Below, piece by piece: positions 16,450-24,995 of a stretch of 64,000 bases of DNA. Every line of letters begins with the position of its first letter. Positions within the stretch are counted from its first letter, which is position 1. The stretch covers positions 62,001 through 126,000 of the forward strand of contig NZ_NEJP01000011.1 in the NCBI RefSeq assembly GCF_002113125.1, read 5' to 3'. A program made the position numbers and the translations under genes. Under the pieces are notes generated by a model. It saw nothing but the letters and a program-made list of their open reading frames with translations. It did not search any database and had not been told where the DNA came from. The DNA is from Pseudomonas sp. B20(2017). GTDB lineage: Bacteria; Pseudomonadota; Gammaproteobacteria; Pseudomonadales; Pseudomonadaceae.

Positions 16450-18132
16450 TTAAATACGGAACTGGCCCACCAGTTTGCCCAGTCGCTGGCCAAGTTCGGC
16501 CAGACTGCGCGACGTCTGCGCCCCCAACTGTGTCTCATCCGCCACGTTATCCACCGCCACCGCAATCTGGTGCACGCTGCGGTTGATCTCTTCCGCCACA
16601 GCGGTCTGCTCCTCGGCAGCGCTGGCAATCTGTGCGTTCATCGAGTTGATGGTCGCAATCAGATCCGCCATCGCATCCAGCGAAGCCCCCGCCTGATTGG
16701 CCTGGGCCGACGTGCCGTCACCCGCCTCGCTGGAACGGCGCATCGCTTCAACCGCCGACTGCGTCCCCGCCTGCAAGCGGTCGATCATCCCCTGAATTTC
16801 CTGAGTGCTGATCTGCGTGCGCGAAGCCAGCGCCCGCACTTCATCCGCCACCACCGCAAATCCGCGCCCGGCCTCGCCCGCCCGTGCCGCTTCAATTGCA
16901 GCGTTGAGCGCCAACAGGTTGGTCTGTTCGGCAATCGAACGGATCACCCCGAGCACGCCGACAATCGATGACACGTCCTGCTGCAGGCTGTCGAGGGACA
17001 CGCCGCTGCTGCGGATGTCGTCCACCAGCGCATGAATCTGTTTGATGCTGCCGGCCACCACGCGCTTGGCGGTCTGGCCTTCTTCGTCGGTTTGCTGCGC
17101 GGCAACGGCAGCGTTCTGCGCGCTCTTGGCGACTTCCTGGGCGGCGGCGGACATTTCGTTGATCGCCGTGGCGACCTGATCGGTTTCGTGACGCTGACGT
17201 TCCATGGCCTGATCGGAGCGCTGGGCCTGATCCGACACCTGGGTCACCAGACCGGTCAGTTGCGAGGTCATCTCGGTGATCTGCCGCACCAGACCGTGGA
17301 TCTTGTCGACGAAACGGTTGAACGAGCCGGCCAGTTCGCCGAGTTCGTCCTGGCTGGTGATGGTCAGGCGCCGGGTCAGGTCGCCCTCACCCGCCGCGAT
17401 GTCATCGAGGTTGGCTTTCATCAGGGTCAGCGGTCGCAGAATGGTGTTGGCCAGCAGCATCCCCGCTGCCGCGATCACCAGCAGCACCACCACTGCCACG
17501 CCGACGATGCTCAGCACCACGCCCTGCATGCGTTCCTGCACCTTGGCCTCGACCACCGCCACTTGCGCTTCGATGCCATCGAGGTTGACCGACGTACCGA
17601 CTGCCATGTCCCACTTCGCCAGGTATTCGGTGTAACCGAGTTTCGGCACCAGCACTTGCGCGTTGCCCGGCAACGGCGAGCTGTATTGCAGGTAGTGGGT
17701 GCCGTCTTTCGCGACCTTCACCAGATCGCGGTTGACGTAGACGCCGTTCGGGTCGCGGTTGTCCTTGAAGCTTTTGCCCACGCCTTCCGGGTCGTTGGCC
17801 TTGAACAGGCGCACGGTCTCGGAGTCGTAGCCAAAGAAGTAGCCGTCCTTGCCGTACTTGATGCTCGACAGCAGCTTGATCACCTGCGCCCGCGCCTCGG
17901 CGTCACCGGGGGCGGCAGCGTCGTACAACGGTTTGATGGTGGTCATGGCCACGGCGACATAACTGGCCAGGGTGGCCTTGGCGTCGCCGAGCAGGCGTTC
18001 GCGGGTCTGTTCGACTTCCTTGCGCGCCTGTTCCTGAAGGATGAACAACGTGGTCAGGCTGATCACCAGCGCAAAGAGCAAGACCGGAAGGACGGCAAGG
18101 GACAGGACTTTAGCCTTGAGACTCAGGCGCAT
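16450..18132 (-). CDS. ctpM: Methyl-accepting chemotaxis protein with single Cache domain (CtpM-like)
   Basis: 560 residues. Transmembrane helix 1 at ~10-32, periplasmic single-Cache domain to ~203 (K-D-G-Y-F-F-G-Y, N-R-D-P-N-G-V-Y-V-N-R-D-L-V, W-D-M-A-V-G-T-S-V), helix 2 at ~204-228, HAMP, then the signalling domain with the conserved hairpin tip E-Q-T-N-L-L-A-L-N-A-A-I-E-A-A-R. In P. aeruginosa the malate receptor CtpM (PA2652) has this layout and is followed by an antiporter gene and TlpQ, as here; ligand malate is inferred from that synteny. The gene is not close to che genes. No good FliA promoter was found upstream. Confidence 0.82.
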   Translation of the reverse strand: MRLSLKAKVLSLAVLPVLLFALVISLTTLFILQEQARKEVEQTRERLLGDAKATLASYVAVAMTTIKPLYDAAAPGDAEARAQVIKLLSSIKYGKDGYFFGYDSETVRLFKANDPEGVGKSFKDNRDPNGVYVNRDLVKVAKDGTHYLQYSSPLPGNAQVLVPKLGYTEYLAKWDMAVGTSVNLDGIEAQVAVVEAKVQERMQGVVLSIVGVAVVVLLVIAAAGMLLANTILRPLTLMKANLDDIAAGEGDLTRRLTITSQDELGELAGSFNRFVDKIHGLVRQITEMTSQLTGLVTQVSDQAQRSDQAMERQRHETDQVATAINEMSAAAQEVAKSAQNAAVAAQQTDEEGQTAKRVVAGSIKQIHALVDDIRSSGVSLDSLQQDVSSIVGVLGVIRSIAEQTNLLALNAAIEAARAGEAGRGFAVVADEVRALASRTQISTQEIQGMIDRLQAGTQSAVEAMRRSSEAGDGTSAQANQAGASLDAMADLIATINSMNAQIASAAEEQTAVAEEINRSVHQIAVAVDNVADETQLGAQTSRSLAELGQRLGKLVGQFRI

Positions 18133-18230
18133 GGGGGCTCACTCTTTTGGTTTTATTGGCGTGGTTAAAGGCTTTAACGGCACGCGAAACCAAAAGTTGA
18201 GCTGCGGCTTGAGATCGACACCTCGACGCC

Positions 18231-18337
18231 GATCGTTCCCACGCTCTGCGTGGGAATGCAGCCCGGGACGCTCCGCGTCCCGAAGCGTGACGCAGAGCGT
18301 CACAAGAGGCGTTCCCACGCAGAGCATGGGAACGATC
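18231..18337. repeat. 107-bp palindromic intergenic repeat, copy 1
   Basis: Starts GATCGTTCCCACGCTCTGC and ends with the inverted counterpart, GGGAACGATC; two further nested hairpins (GGGACGC/GCGTCCC and GTGACGC/GCGTCAC) lie inside. A second copy with the same outer arms is at 35155-35260. It ends four bases before the antiporter stop codon. Confidence 0.85.
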
Positions 18338-18340
18338 ACG

Positions 18341-19657
18341 TCAGAGGACCATCGCAGCCACCCAGCCAAACGCCAGCAGCGGCAGGTTGTAGTGCAGGAA
18401 GGTCGGAACCACGGTGTCCCAGATGTGGTGATGCTGGCCGTCGATGTTCAGACCGGAGGTCGGGCCGAGGGTCGAGTCCGAGGCGGGAGAACCGGCGTCG
18501 CCCAGGGCACCGGCCGTGCCGACGATGCAGACAATCGCCATCGGGCTGAAGCCCAGTTGCACGCACAGCGGCACGAAAATCGCCGCCAGAATCGGCACCG
18601 TGGAAAACGACGAGCCGATGCCCATGGTCACCAGCAGCCCGACCAGCAGCATCAGCAAAGCACCGATGCCCTTGCTGTGATTGATCCACGATGCCGACGA
18701 TTCGACCAGGGTCTGCACCTCACCGGTGGCCTTCATCACTTCGGCGAATCCGGAAGCGGCGATCATGATGAAGCCGATCATCGCCATCATTTTCATGCCT
18801 TCGGTGAACAAGTCATCCGTCTCGCGCCATTTGACGATGCCCGACGCCGAGAAGATCAGGAAACCGGCCAGCGCCCCGATAATCATCGAATCCAGCAGCA
18901 ACTGAATAATGAAGGCTGCGGCAATGGCGACACCGGCGATCAACAGGCTTCGCGGGTTGTACTGCACCGCCACCTGCTCGACCTGCTCGATTTTCCCCAG
19001 GTCGTAGACGCGCTTCTTGCGATAACTGATAAAGGCGATGCCCAGCCCCACCAGCATGCCCAGCGCCGGAATGCCCATGGCATGGGTGACGTTGATCCCG
19101 CTGATGTCCACGCCACTGCGGGCAACGTTGGCCAGCAGGATCTCGTTGAGGAAAATGTTGCCGAAGCCCACCGGCAGGAACATGTACGGCGTGATCAGGC
19201 CGAAGGTCATGACGCAGGCGATCAACCGGCGGTCCAGTTGCAGCTTGGTCAGTACATATAAAAGCGGCGGTACCAGCAACGGGATGAACGCGATGTGGAT
19301 CGGCAGGATGTTCTGCGAAGCGATCGCCACCACCCACAGCAGGCCGATCAGCAGCCATTTGACGCTGCCGCCACCGGTCGAATGCTGGCGGTTGACCATC
19401 GCCAAAGCCTTGTCGGCCAGCGCGTGGGCCAGGCCAGACTTGGCAATCGCCACGGCGAAAGCGCCGAGCAACGCGTAGGACAACGCCACCGTCGCCCCGC
19501 CACCCAAGCCACTGTTGAAAGCCTTGAGCGTGGCGTCGATGCCCAGACCACCGGTCAGGCCACCGACCAGCGCACCGACGATCAATGCGATCACCACATG
19601 CACCCGGGACAGGCTGAGGATCAGCATGACGCCGACCGCAGCAATCACTGCATTCAT
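18341..19657 (-). CDS. Na+/H+ antiporter family transporter
   Basis: 438 residues from the ATG at 19655-19657, with GAGGTAGTGAA upstream; the longer in-frame start is not supported. About eleven hydrophobic segments. Characteristic blocks include G-L-G-G-G-A-T-V-A-L-S-Y-A-L-L-G-A-F, Q-N-I-L-P-I-H-I-A-F-I-P, and G-D-A-G-S-P-A-S-D-S-T-L-G-P-T-S-G-L-N near the end, typical of the Na+/H+ antiporter (NhaC-like, ion-transporter superfamily) family. Some members carry amino acids or organic acids, so the substrate is open. Its place between the CtpM- and TlpQ-like receptors matches PA2653. Confidence 0.8.
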   Translation of the reverse strand: MNAVIAAVGVMLILSLSRVHVVIALIVGALVGGLTGGLGIDATLKAFNSGLGGGATVALSYALLGAFAVAIAKSGLAHALADKALAMVNRQHSTGGGSVKWLLIGLLWVVAIASQNILPIHIAFIPLLVPPLLYVLTKLQLDRRLIACVMTFGLITPYMFLPVGFGNIFLNEILLANVARSGVDISGINVTHAMGIPALGMLVGLGIAFISYRKKRVYDLGKIEQVEQVAVQYNPRSLLIAGVAIAAAFIIQLLLDSMIIGALAGFLIFSASGIVKWRETDDLFTEGMKMMAMIGFIMIAASGFAEVMKATGEVQTLVESSASWINHSKGIGALLMLLVGLLVTMGIGSSFSTVPILAAIFVPLCVQLGFSPMAIVCIVGTAGALGDAGSPASDSTLGPTSGLNIDGQHHHIWDTVVPTFLHYNLPLLAFGWVAAMVL

Positions 19658-19971
19658 TTCACTACCTCGAAAACACGACGGTAAAGCCATTCACCGCCAG
19701 ACAGGATGAGTCCGGCCGACAAGCCACGAGGGTCGCCAGCGGATTTGCATAGAGGGTCTTATTAGAAGGGCGCGCACTGTGCCGCAGCGCGGGCGCAGTG
19801 TCAAAGCGACTGGTCGCAACACTGTGTAACTTTCCATGATCAATCCGCTGAACAGGGCATATCCGCCACAACATGCGTCAATTCGCCATATTGCCTTTGC
19901 GCCATAAAGAAAGCTGAAACGCGGCCGCTACAGTGCAAAGTCTCAGATATTTATCGAATAAGGACGTTTCC
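19658..19971. other. Divergent intergenic region, antiporter / chemoreceptor
   Basis: This 314-bp gap contains the antiporter promoter on the minus strand and a sigma-28-like promoter on the plus strand (19905-19931). I see no gene in it. Confidence 0.55.
19905..19931 (+). promoter_or_regulatory. Probable FliA (sigma-28) promoter of the chemoreceptor gene
   Basis: TAAAGAAA, 11 bases, GCCGCTAC. The consensus is TAAAGTTT-N11-GCCGATAA; this has five of eight bases in the -35 and six of eight in the -10 at exact spacing, and lies 41 bp before the start codon. Chemoreceptors are commonly FliA-dependent. Confidence 0.55.
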
Positions 19972-22119
19972 ATGTCACTCAGACAACTTTCCATCCAATG
20001 GAAAATCACCCTGCTCGCCGGGCTCTGCCTGGCCGGTATCGTGACCCTGTTGGTGGGTCTTTCGCTGTATCGCATGGAGCACAGTTCCGAACTGGTGAAA
20101 GCTTCGAGCATGGAAATGCTCACCGAGTCGGCCCAGGCCCGCATCGAATCCCAGGGCGAAGTCCAGGCGGCGGGCATTCGCCAGCAGTTCATGGACGCCT
20201 ATCAATATGGCCACGGTTTTTCGCGTCAGGTGCTGTTCCTGCGCGAACAGGCCGAGAAGCGCTTCCTCGATGCCTTCGACCTGCGCGAGGACATGACCCG
20301 TCAGGTGAAATCGGCGCTGCAGGCCAACCCGGATCTGCTCGGCCTGTCGCTGGTGTTCGAAGCCAACGCGCTGGACGGCAAGGACGAACTGTTTGCTGGC
20401 CAGGCTGAACTGGGCAGCAACGACAAGGGCCGCTTCGCGCTGTACTGGTCGCAGCCGACCCCGGGCAAAGTGACCTCGATGGCGCTGCCGGAAAGCGACA
20501 TGGCCGACACCAGCACCGGCCCCAGCGGCCAGGCCGCCAACGCCTGGTTCACCTGCCCGCGCACCACGCTCAAGCCGTGCGTGATCGAACCCTACTTTTA
20601 TGTGATCGACGGGCAAAAGGTGCTGATGACCAGCATCGTGTTCCCGCTGATGGTCAACGGCAAAGTCATCGCCTCGCTGTCGGTGGACATCAACCTCAAC
20701 AGCCTGCAAGCAATCAGCCAGAGCGCCAGCAAAAAGCTCTACGACGGCCAGACTGCCGTGAGCATCGTCAGCCCCGCCGGCCTGCTTGCCGGTTACAGCC
20801 CGGACGCCAATAAACTCAGCCAGCGTCTGGATGCCGTGGACACCGCCAGCGGCGCCGAACTGCTGCGTCTGCTCGCTTCAAGCAAAACTGTCAGCAGCCT
20901 GCACAGCAACGCGCAGTTGAAAGTGCTGTCGCCGTTCCAGCCGATTCCTGGCGGCCCGTCGTGGGGCGTGCTGCTCGATGTGCCGGAAAAAGTCTTGGTA
21001 GAACGCGCCGAAGCGCTCAAGCAGCAACTGGATGCCAGCAACACGTCGGGCACCCTGATCGAACTGAGCCTGGGCGTAATCGCCGCGCTGATCGGGCTGT
21101 TGCTGGTGTGGCTGATGGCACGCAGCGTGACCAAACCGATACTCGGCGTGGCCCACATGCTGGAAGACATCGCCAGCGGCGAAGGCGACCTGACACGGCG
21201 TCTGGCCTACGACAAGAAAGATGAACTCGGCCAGTTGGCCGGCTGGTTCAACCGCTTCCTCGACAAGCTGCAACCGATCATCGCCGAGGTGAAACGCTCG
21301 GTGCAGGATGCGCGCAACACCGCCGACCAGTCTTCGGCGATTGCGACCCAGACCAGCGCCGGCATGGAGCAGCAATACCGTCAGGTCGATCAGGTCGCCA
21401 CCGCGTCCCACGAAATGAGCGCCACCGCCCAGGACGTCGCCCGCAGCGCCGCTCAGGCTGCCGAAGCCGCCAAGGATGCCGACCGCGCCACGCGTCAGGG
21501 CCTGACCGTGATCGACCGCACCACCGCCAGCATCGACACCCTCGCCGCCGACATGAGCGCAGCGATGGTGCAGGTCGAAGGCCTGGCCGCCAACAGCGAG
21601 AAGATCGGCACCGTGCTGGAAACCATCCGCGCCATCGCCGAGCAGACCAACCTGCTGGCCCTCAACGCTGCCATCGAAGCCGCCCGTGCCGGTGAGGCCG
21701 GACGCGGTTTTGCGGTGGTTGCTGACGAAGTGCGCAACCTCGCCCGCCGCACTCAAGAGTCGGTGGAGGAAACCCGCCAGGTGATCGAGCAACTGCAGAA
21801 CGGCACTCAGGACGTGGTCGGCTCGATGGGCAACAGCCATCGTCAGGCTCAGGGCAGCGTCGAGCAGGTCGGCCAGGCCGTGACGGCGCTGCGCCAGATC
21901 GGCGATGCAGTGACGGTGATCAGCGATATGAACCTGCAGATCGCCAGCGCTGCCGAAGAGCAGAGCGCGGTGGCCGAAGAGATCAACAACAACGTGGCGA
22001 CGATTCGTGATGTGACGGAATCGCTGTCGGGGCAGGCGAATGAATCGGCGCGGGTGAGTCAGTCGCTCAATAGCCTGGCGAATCAGCAGCAGAGTTTGAT
22101 GGATCAGTTCCGGGTTTAA
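19972..22119 (+). CDS. tlpQ: Methyl-accepting chemotaxis protein with dCache domain (TlpQ-like)
   Basis: 715 residues from ATG at 19972, with AAGGACG upstream. Helix 1 at ~12-31, a ~330-residue periplasmic double-Cache sensor (Y-W-S-Q-P-T-P-G-K-V, E-P-Y-F-Y-V-I-D-G-Q, G-V-L-L-D-V-P-E), helix 2 near 363-383, HAMP (E-D-I-A-S-G-E-G-D-L-T-R-R-L), and the signalling domain with E-Q-T-N-L-L-A-L-N-A-A-I-E-A-A-R. Length, sensor type and position next to a CtpM-like receptor and an antiporter match P. aeruginosa TlpQ (PA2654), a receptor for polyamines and histamine; the ligand here is inferred. Confidence 0.8.
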   Translation: MSLRQLSIQWKITLLAGLCLAGIVTLLVGLSLYRMEHSSELVKASSMEMLTESAQARIESQGEVQAAGIRQQFMDAYQYGHGFSRQVLFLREQAEKRFLDAFDLREDMTRQVKSALQANPDLLGLSLVFEANALDGKDELFAGQAELGSNDKGRFALYWSQPTPGKVTSMALPESDMADTSTGPSGQAANAWFTCPRTTLKPCVIEPYFYVIDGQKVLMTSIVFPLMVNGKVIASLSVDINLNSLQAISQSASKKLYDGQTAVSIVSPAGLLAGYSPDANKLSQRLDAVDTASGAELLRLLASSKTVSSLHSNAQLKVLSPFQPIPGGPSWGVLLDVPEKVLVERAEALKQQLDASNTSGTLIELSLGVIAALIGLLLVWLMARSVTKPILGVAHMLEDIASGEGDLTRRLAYDKKDELGQLAGWFNRFLDKLQPIIAEVKRSVQDARNTADQSSAIATQTSAGMEQQYRQVDQVATASHEMSATAQDVARSAAQAAEAAKDADRATRQGLTVIDRTTASIDTLAADMSAAMVQVEGLAANSEKIGTVLETIRAIAEQTNLLALNAAIEAARAGEAGRGFAVVADEVRNLARRTQESVEETRQVIEQLQNGTQDVVGSMGNSHRQAQGSVEQVGQAVTALRQIGDAVTVISDMNLQIASAAEEQSAVAEEINNNVATIRDVTESLSGQANESARVSQSLNSLANQQQSLMDQFRV

Positions 22120-22136
22120 AAACCACCGTAACTTTT

Positions 22137-22222
22137 GTGGGAGCGAGCTTGCTCGCGAAAGCGATCTGTCAGATACAAAAATAGTGACGGACATGCACCT
22201 TCGCGAGCAAGCTCGCTCCCAC
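22137..22222. repeat. REP pair (REPIN), 86 bp
   Basis: Arms GTGGGAGCGAGCTTGCTCG... and ...CAAGCTCGCTCCCAC, 22 bases each, between the convergent tlpQ-like and bqsS-like genes. Confidence 0.9.
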
Positions 22223-22248
22223 AGGGTAGATTTTCATTGTGCTAAGGA

Positions 22249-23562
22249 TTAGCGCCGAGGCAGTTGAATCTCTACCTTCAACCCGCCCCATTCGCTCTCG
22301 CCCAACACCAACACCCCGCCCCACGCTTCGACGATATCCCGCACTATTCCCAGACCCAACCCATGCCCCTGGGTCTGTTCATCCAGCCGCGTCCCGCGAC
22401 TGAACACCTGATCGCGCTGAGCCTCGGGAATCCCCGGCCCGTCATCTTCCACGCTCAACACAAAATCTTCAGCTGACTCGACCACGCTCAGACGCACCTC
22501 GGCATCGGCCCATTTACAAGCGTTGTCCAGCAGGTTGCCGAGCAGTTCCAGCAGGTCTTCACGATCCCACGGCAATTGCAGGCCGGGTGGAGAGACGTAA
22601 CTCAGTTCCAGATGTTCGCCATGGATCATGTTCAACGTCGACAGCAGGCCCGGCAGCTCTGCATCACAATCGAACAGCGCCCCCGGGAGCGCATCGCCGG
22701 ACAGGCGTGCACGGTTGAGCTCGCGATTCAGCCGTTGCTGGACCTGTTCCAGTTGTTCCTTGAGGATCTTGCGCAACTCTGGATGCGCGTCGAGTCGTTC
22801 ACTCGACGCCAGACTCAACAACACCGCCAGCGGGGTTTTCAGCGCGTGCCCGAGATTGCCCAAGGCATTGCGTGAACGCTTGAGGCTGTCTTCGGTGTGC
22901 GCCAGCAAATGGTTGATCTGCGCCACCAGCGGTTCCAACTCTTCCGGCACCTGTTCGTCGAGTTGCGAACGCTGACCTTGCTGCAGTTGGGCGATCTGTT
23001 CACGGGCTCTTTCCAGCGGACGCAAAGCACGACGCACCGTGAGCCGTTGCAGAATCAGAATCAGCAATAAACCGGCCAGGCCGAGGCCGAGGCCGATCTG
23101 CCGCATGCGCTGGAAGCTCTCGCGCACCGGCGTGTAATCCTGAGCCACGCTGATGGAAATCGACTGACCAAGCCGTCGATAGTCCGAACGCAATACCAGC
23201 AACTGCTGGCCGTCCGGCCCCAATTGCAGGTTGCTGTGCAAACCGGGTCGTTCGAGCAGCGGCAAATCCTGATCCCACAAGGATCGGGAACGCCAGTGGC
23301 TTTCCGCGAAGTCGATGCGGAAGTAATGCCCGGAAAACGGCCGCAGATAAGCCGGCGACAAGTGTCGCTCGTCCAGTTGCAAGCCTTGCGGACCACGAAC
23401 CAATGCCACCAGCAGGCTCTCGCTGTCGTTGCGTAACCCGGCTTCGAGATAGCGCTGCAAACCCGCCTCGAACAGCCACAGACTGGTTTGCGCCAGCAGC
23501 ACGCCGACGACCACCAGCACACTGATCAACCCCAGGCTCAAACGGCGCTGGATCGATCTCAC
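22249..23562 (-). CDS. bqsS: Sensor histidine kinase, BqsS/CarS-like
   Basis: 437 residues, GTG start overlapping the response-regulator stop by four bases (GTGA). Helix 1 at ~11-30, periplasmic loop ~31-155, helix 2 at ~156-172, HAMP, H-box G-H-A-L-K-T-P-L with His239, N-box N-L-L-D-N-A-C-K-W-A, D-D-G-P-G-I-P and G-H-G-L-G-L-G-I-V. The operon with two PepSY proteins and an OmpR-type regulator, next to TlpQ/CtpM-like genes, matches bqsRS/carRS (PA2656-PA2657), which respond to ferrous iron and calcium. The periplasmic loop does not show the R-E-x-x-E motif reported for iron sensing; the nearest is R-E-S-F-Q at 147-151. Confidence 0.78.
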   Translation of the reverse strand: MRSIQRRLSLGLISVLVVVGVLLAQTSLWLFEAGLQRYLEAGLRNDSESLLVALVRGPQGLQLDERHLSPAYLRPFSGHYFRIDFAESHWRSRSLWDQDLPLLERPGLHSNLQLGPDGQQLLVLRSDYRRLGQSISISVAQDYTPVRESFQRMRQIGLGLGLAGLLLILILQRLTVRRALRPLERAREQIAQLQQGQRSQLDEQVPEELEPLVAQINHLLAHTEDSLKRSRNALGNLGHALKTPLAVLLSLASSERLDAHPELRKILKEQLEQVQQRLNRELNRARLSGDALPGALFDCDAELPGLLSTLNMIHGEHLELSYVSPPGLQLPWDREDLLELLGNLLDNACKWADAEVRLSVVESAEDFVLSVEDDGPGIPEAQRDQVFSRGTRLDEQTQGHGLGLGIVRDIVEAWGGVLVLGESEWGGLKVEIQLPRR

Positions 23563-24227
23563 GAAGCCTGTCCGCCAAACAGATAACCCTGACCGCGACG
23601 GGTTTCGATCACGCTCTTGCCGAGCTTGCGCCGCAGGTGATTGACGTGGACTTCAAGCACGTTGGAATCGCGCTCGGTTTCACCGTCGTAGAGGTGTTCG
23701 GCGAGGTGGCTCTTGGAGAGGATCTGCTCCGGGTGCAGCATGAAATAGCGCAGCAAACGAAACTCGGCGGCAGTCAGTTGAATATCGGCGCCGTCACGCA
23801 CGACACACTGGCGGCCCTCGTCCAGGTGCAGCCCGGCGGCCTTGAGCGTCGGCTGGTTGGCCTGGCCTTTGGAGCGACGCAGCAGCGACTGAATGCGCAA
23901 ATACAGTTCTTCCGGGTGGAAGGGTTTGGTCAGGTAATCGTCGGCACCGGCCTTCAGGCCTTCGATGCGCTCGGCCCAGGAATCGCGGGCGGTAAGAATC
24001 AGCACCGGAATCGTCAGACCGCCGGCGCGCCATTGCGCCAGCACCTCAAGCCCCGGCACGCCGGGCAGACCGAGGTCGAGGACGATCAGGTCGTAGGGCT
24101 CGCTGCTGCCCTGATAGACCGCATCGCGCCCGTCCGCCAGCCAGTCCACCGCGTAGCCTTGGCGTTGCAGGCCGGCGAGCAATTCGTCGGCCAGCGGTAC
24201 GTGGTCTTCCACCAGAAGCAAGCGCAT
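23559..24227 (-). CDS. bqsR: OmpR-family response regulator, BqsR/CarR-like
   Basis: 222 residues. Receiver domain with phospho-acceptor Asp51 (L-I-V-L-D-L-G-L-P-G), Thr79 and Lys101 (D-D-Y-L-T-K-P-F); C-terminal winged helix with L-T-A-A-E-F-R-L-L-R-Y-F-M and V-E-V-H-V-N-H-L-R-R-K-L-type recognition region ending R-R-G-Q-G-Y-L-F. Start is three bases after the preceding PepSY stop; the end overlaps the kinase start. A sequence with one mismatch to the reported BqsR motif TTAAG-N6-TTAAG lies ahead of the operon, suggesting autoregulation. Confidence 0.82.
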   Translation of the reverse strand: MRLLLVEDHVPLADELLAGLQRQGYAVDWLADGRDAVYQGSSEPYDLIVLDLGLPGVPGLEVLAQWRAGGLTIPVLILTARDSWAERIEGLKAGADDYLTKPFHPEELYLRIQSLLRRSKGQANQPTLKAAGLHLDEGRQCVVRDGADIQLTAAEFRLLRYFMLHPEQILSKSHLAEHLYDGETERDSNVLEVHVNHLRRKLGKSVIETRRGQGYLFGGQAS

Positions 24228-24230
24228 CGG

Positions 24231-24542
24231 TCAATCTTCCTTGTCTTTCACGAGTTCGCCGGTGTCGGCCTTCAGGTGCAGCTCACGGGCCACGCCTTCG
24301 ACGGTCAGCAACTCGACTTCATAAATGTAGACGTCGTGTTTCTCTTCCAGCTCGACTTCCAGCAGTTTCGCGCCGGGATAACGGTCCATCGCCTGCTGCA
24401 ATACCTGCTCCAGCGGCAGGATCACGCCCTGCTTGCGCAGATTGAGGGCTTCGTCGGGACCCAGGTCGCGGGCCATGGCCGTCGAGCAAAACATCACCAG
24501 CGCCAATGCCGTACAGCGAGTGGCGCGAACATTCACCTTCAT
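24231..24542 (-). CDS. PepSY-domain periplasmic protein (second copy)
   Basis: 103 residues. Signal peptide M-K-V-N-V-R to A-M-A, then R-D-L-G-P-D-E-A-L-N-L-R, E-Q-V-L-Q-Q-A-M-D-R-Y-P-G-A-K-L-L-E-V-E-L-E-E and a C-terminal T-G-E-L-V-K-D, the PepSY fold. The ATG overlaps the stop of the upstream PepSY gene by one base (TAATG) and the gene ends three bases before the response regulator. Such small PepSY proteins are thought to modulate the partner kinase in the periplasm, possibly by binding metal; that is inference. Confidence 0.8.
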   Translation of the reverse strand: MKVNVRATRCTALALVMFCSTAMARDLGPDEALNLRKQGVILPLEQVLQQAMDRYPGAKLLEVELEEKHDVYIYEVELLTVEGVARELHLKADTGELVKDKED

Positions 24543-24850
24543 TACGTATCCTGATGATCCTTGAGCACTTGCCCGCTCACCGCGTCCAGTTCCAGATCCC
24601 ATTCCAGGCCCTGCGGATCACGCAGTTCGATCTGGTAGATGTACTTGCCGTACTGTTCTTCCAGCTCGGTGTCGGTGATCGTAGAACCCGGGTGTCTGGC
24701 CAACGCGGTGGCGTTGAGCTTCTCGAAGGAGACGATAGTACCAGCGTCGCGCAGGCGCAGGGCTTCATCCGGGCCGAGATCGCGGGCGTGAACGGTGCCG
24801 GCGGTGAGGCCGATGATCGAGGCAAGGGTCAGGGCAGTCAGGGTTTTCAT
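24542..24850 (-). CDS. PepSY-domain periplasmic protein (first copy)
   Basis: 102 residues from the ATG at 24848-24850, with GGAGACACC upstream. Signal peptide ending V-H-A, then R-D-L-G-P-D-E-A-L-R-L-R, H-P-G-S-T-I-T-D-T-E-L-E-E-Q-Y-G-K-Y-I-Y-Q-I-E-L and S-G-Q-V-L-K-D-H. It is clearly a paralogue of the next gene: the mature N-terminus R-D-L-G-P-D-E-A-L-x-L-R is shared, so the pair arose by tandem duplication. First gene of the bqsRS-like operon. Confidence 0.8.
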   Translation of the reverse strand: MKTLTALTLASIIGLTAGTVHARDLGPDEALRLRDAGTIVSFEKLNATALARHPGSTITDTELEEQYGKYIYQIELRDPQGLEWDLELDAVSGQVLKDHQDT

Positions 24851-24902
24851 GGTGTCTCCGTGTTTTTGTGTGTCGCTACGGCCAGCACCATAACGGTGCG
24901 AA

Positions 24903-24918
24903 CTTAACTGAAACTGAA
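24903..24918 (-). promoter_or_regulatory. Probable BqsR box
   Basis: Read on the minus strand: TTCAG, six bases, TTAAG. The motif reported for BqsR is TTAAG-N6-TTAAG, so one base differs. It is 52 bp upstream of the first PepSY start, and a TATGGT -10-like hexamer follows it. Self-activation of the operon is the natural reading. Confidence 0.5.
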
Positions 24919-24995
24919 TTGCCATCATTGGGTCTGCTTCTGCAGCCATAGCAACATGTGCTTATAATCTTCGCTTGCTAACGATCGAGACCGGT

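Noticed and set aside
17032..18168. Plus-strand frame of 378 codons opposite the CtpM-like receptor
   Set aside because: Leu/Val/His-rich mirror coding of the chemoreceptor; no family features.
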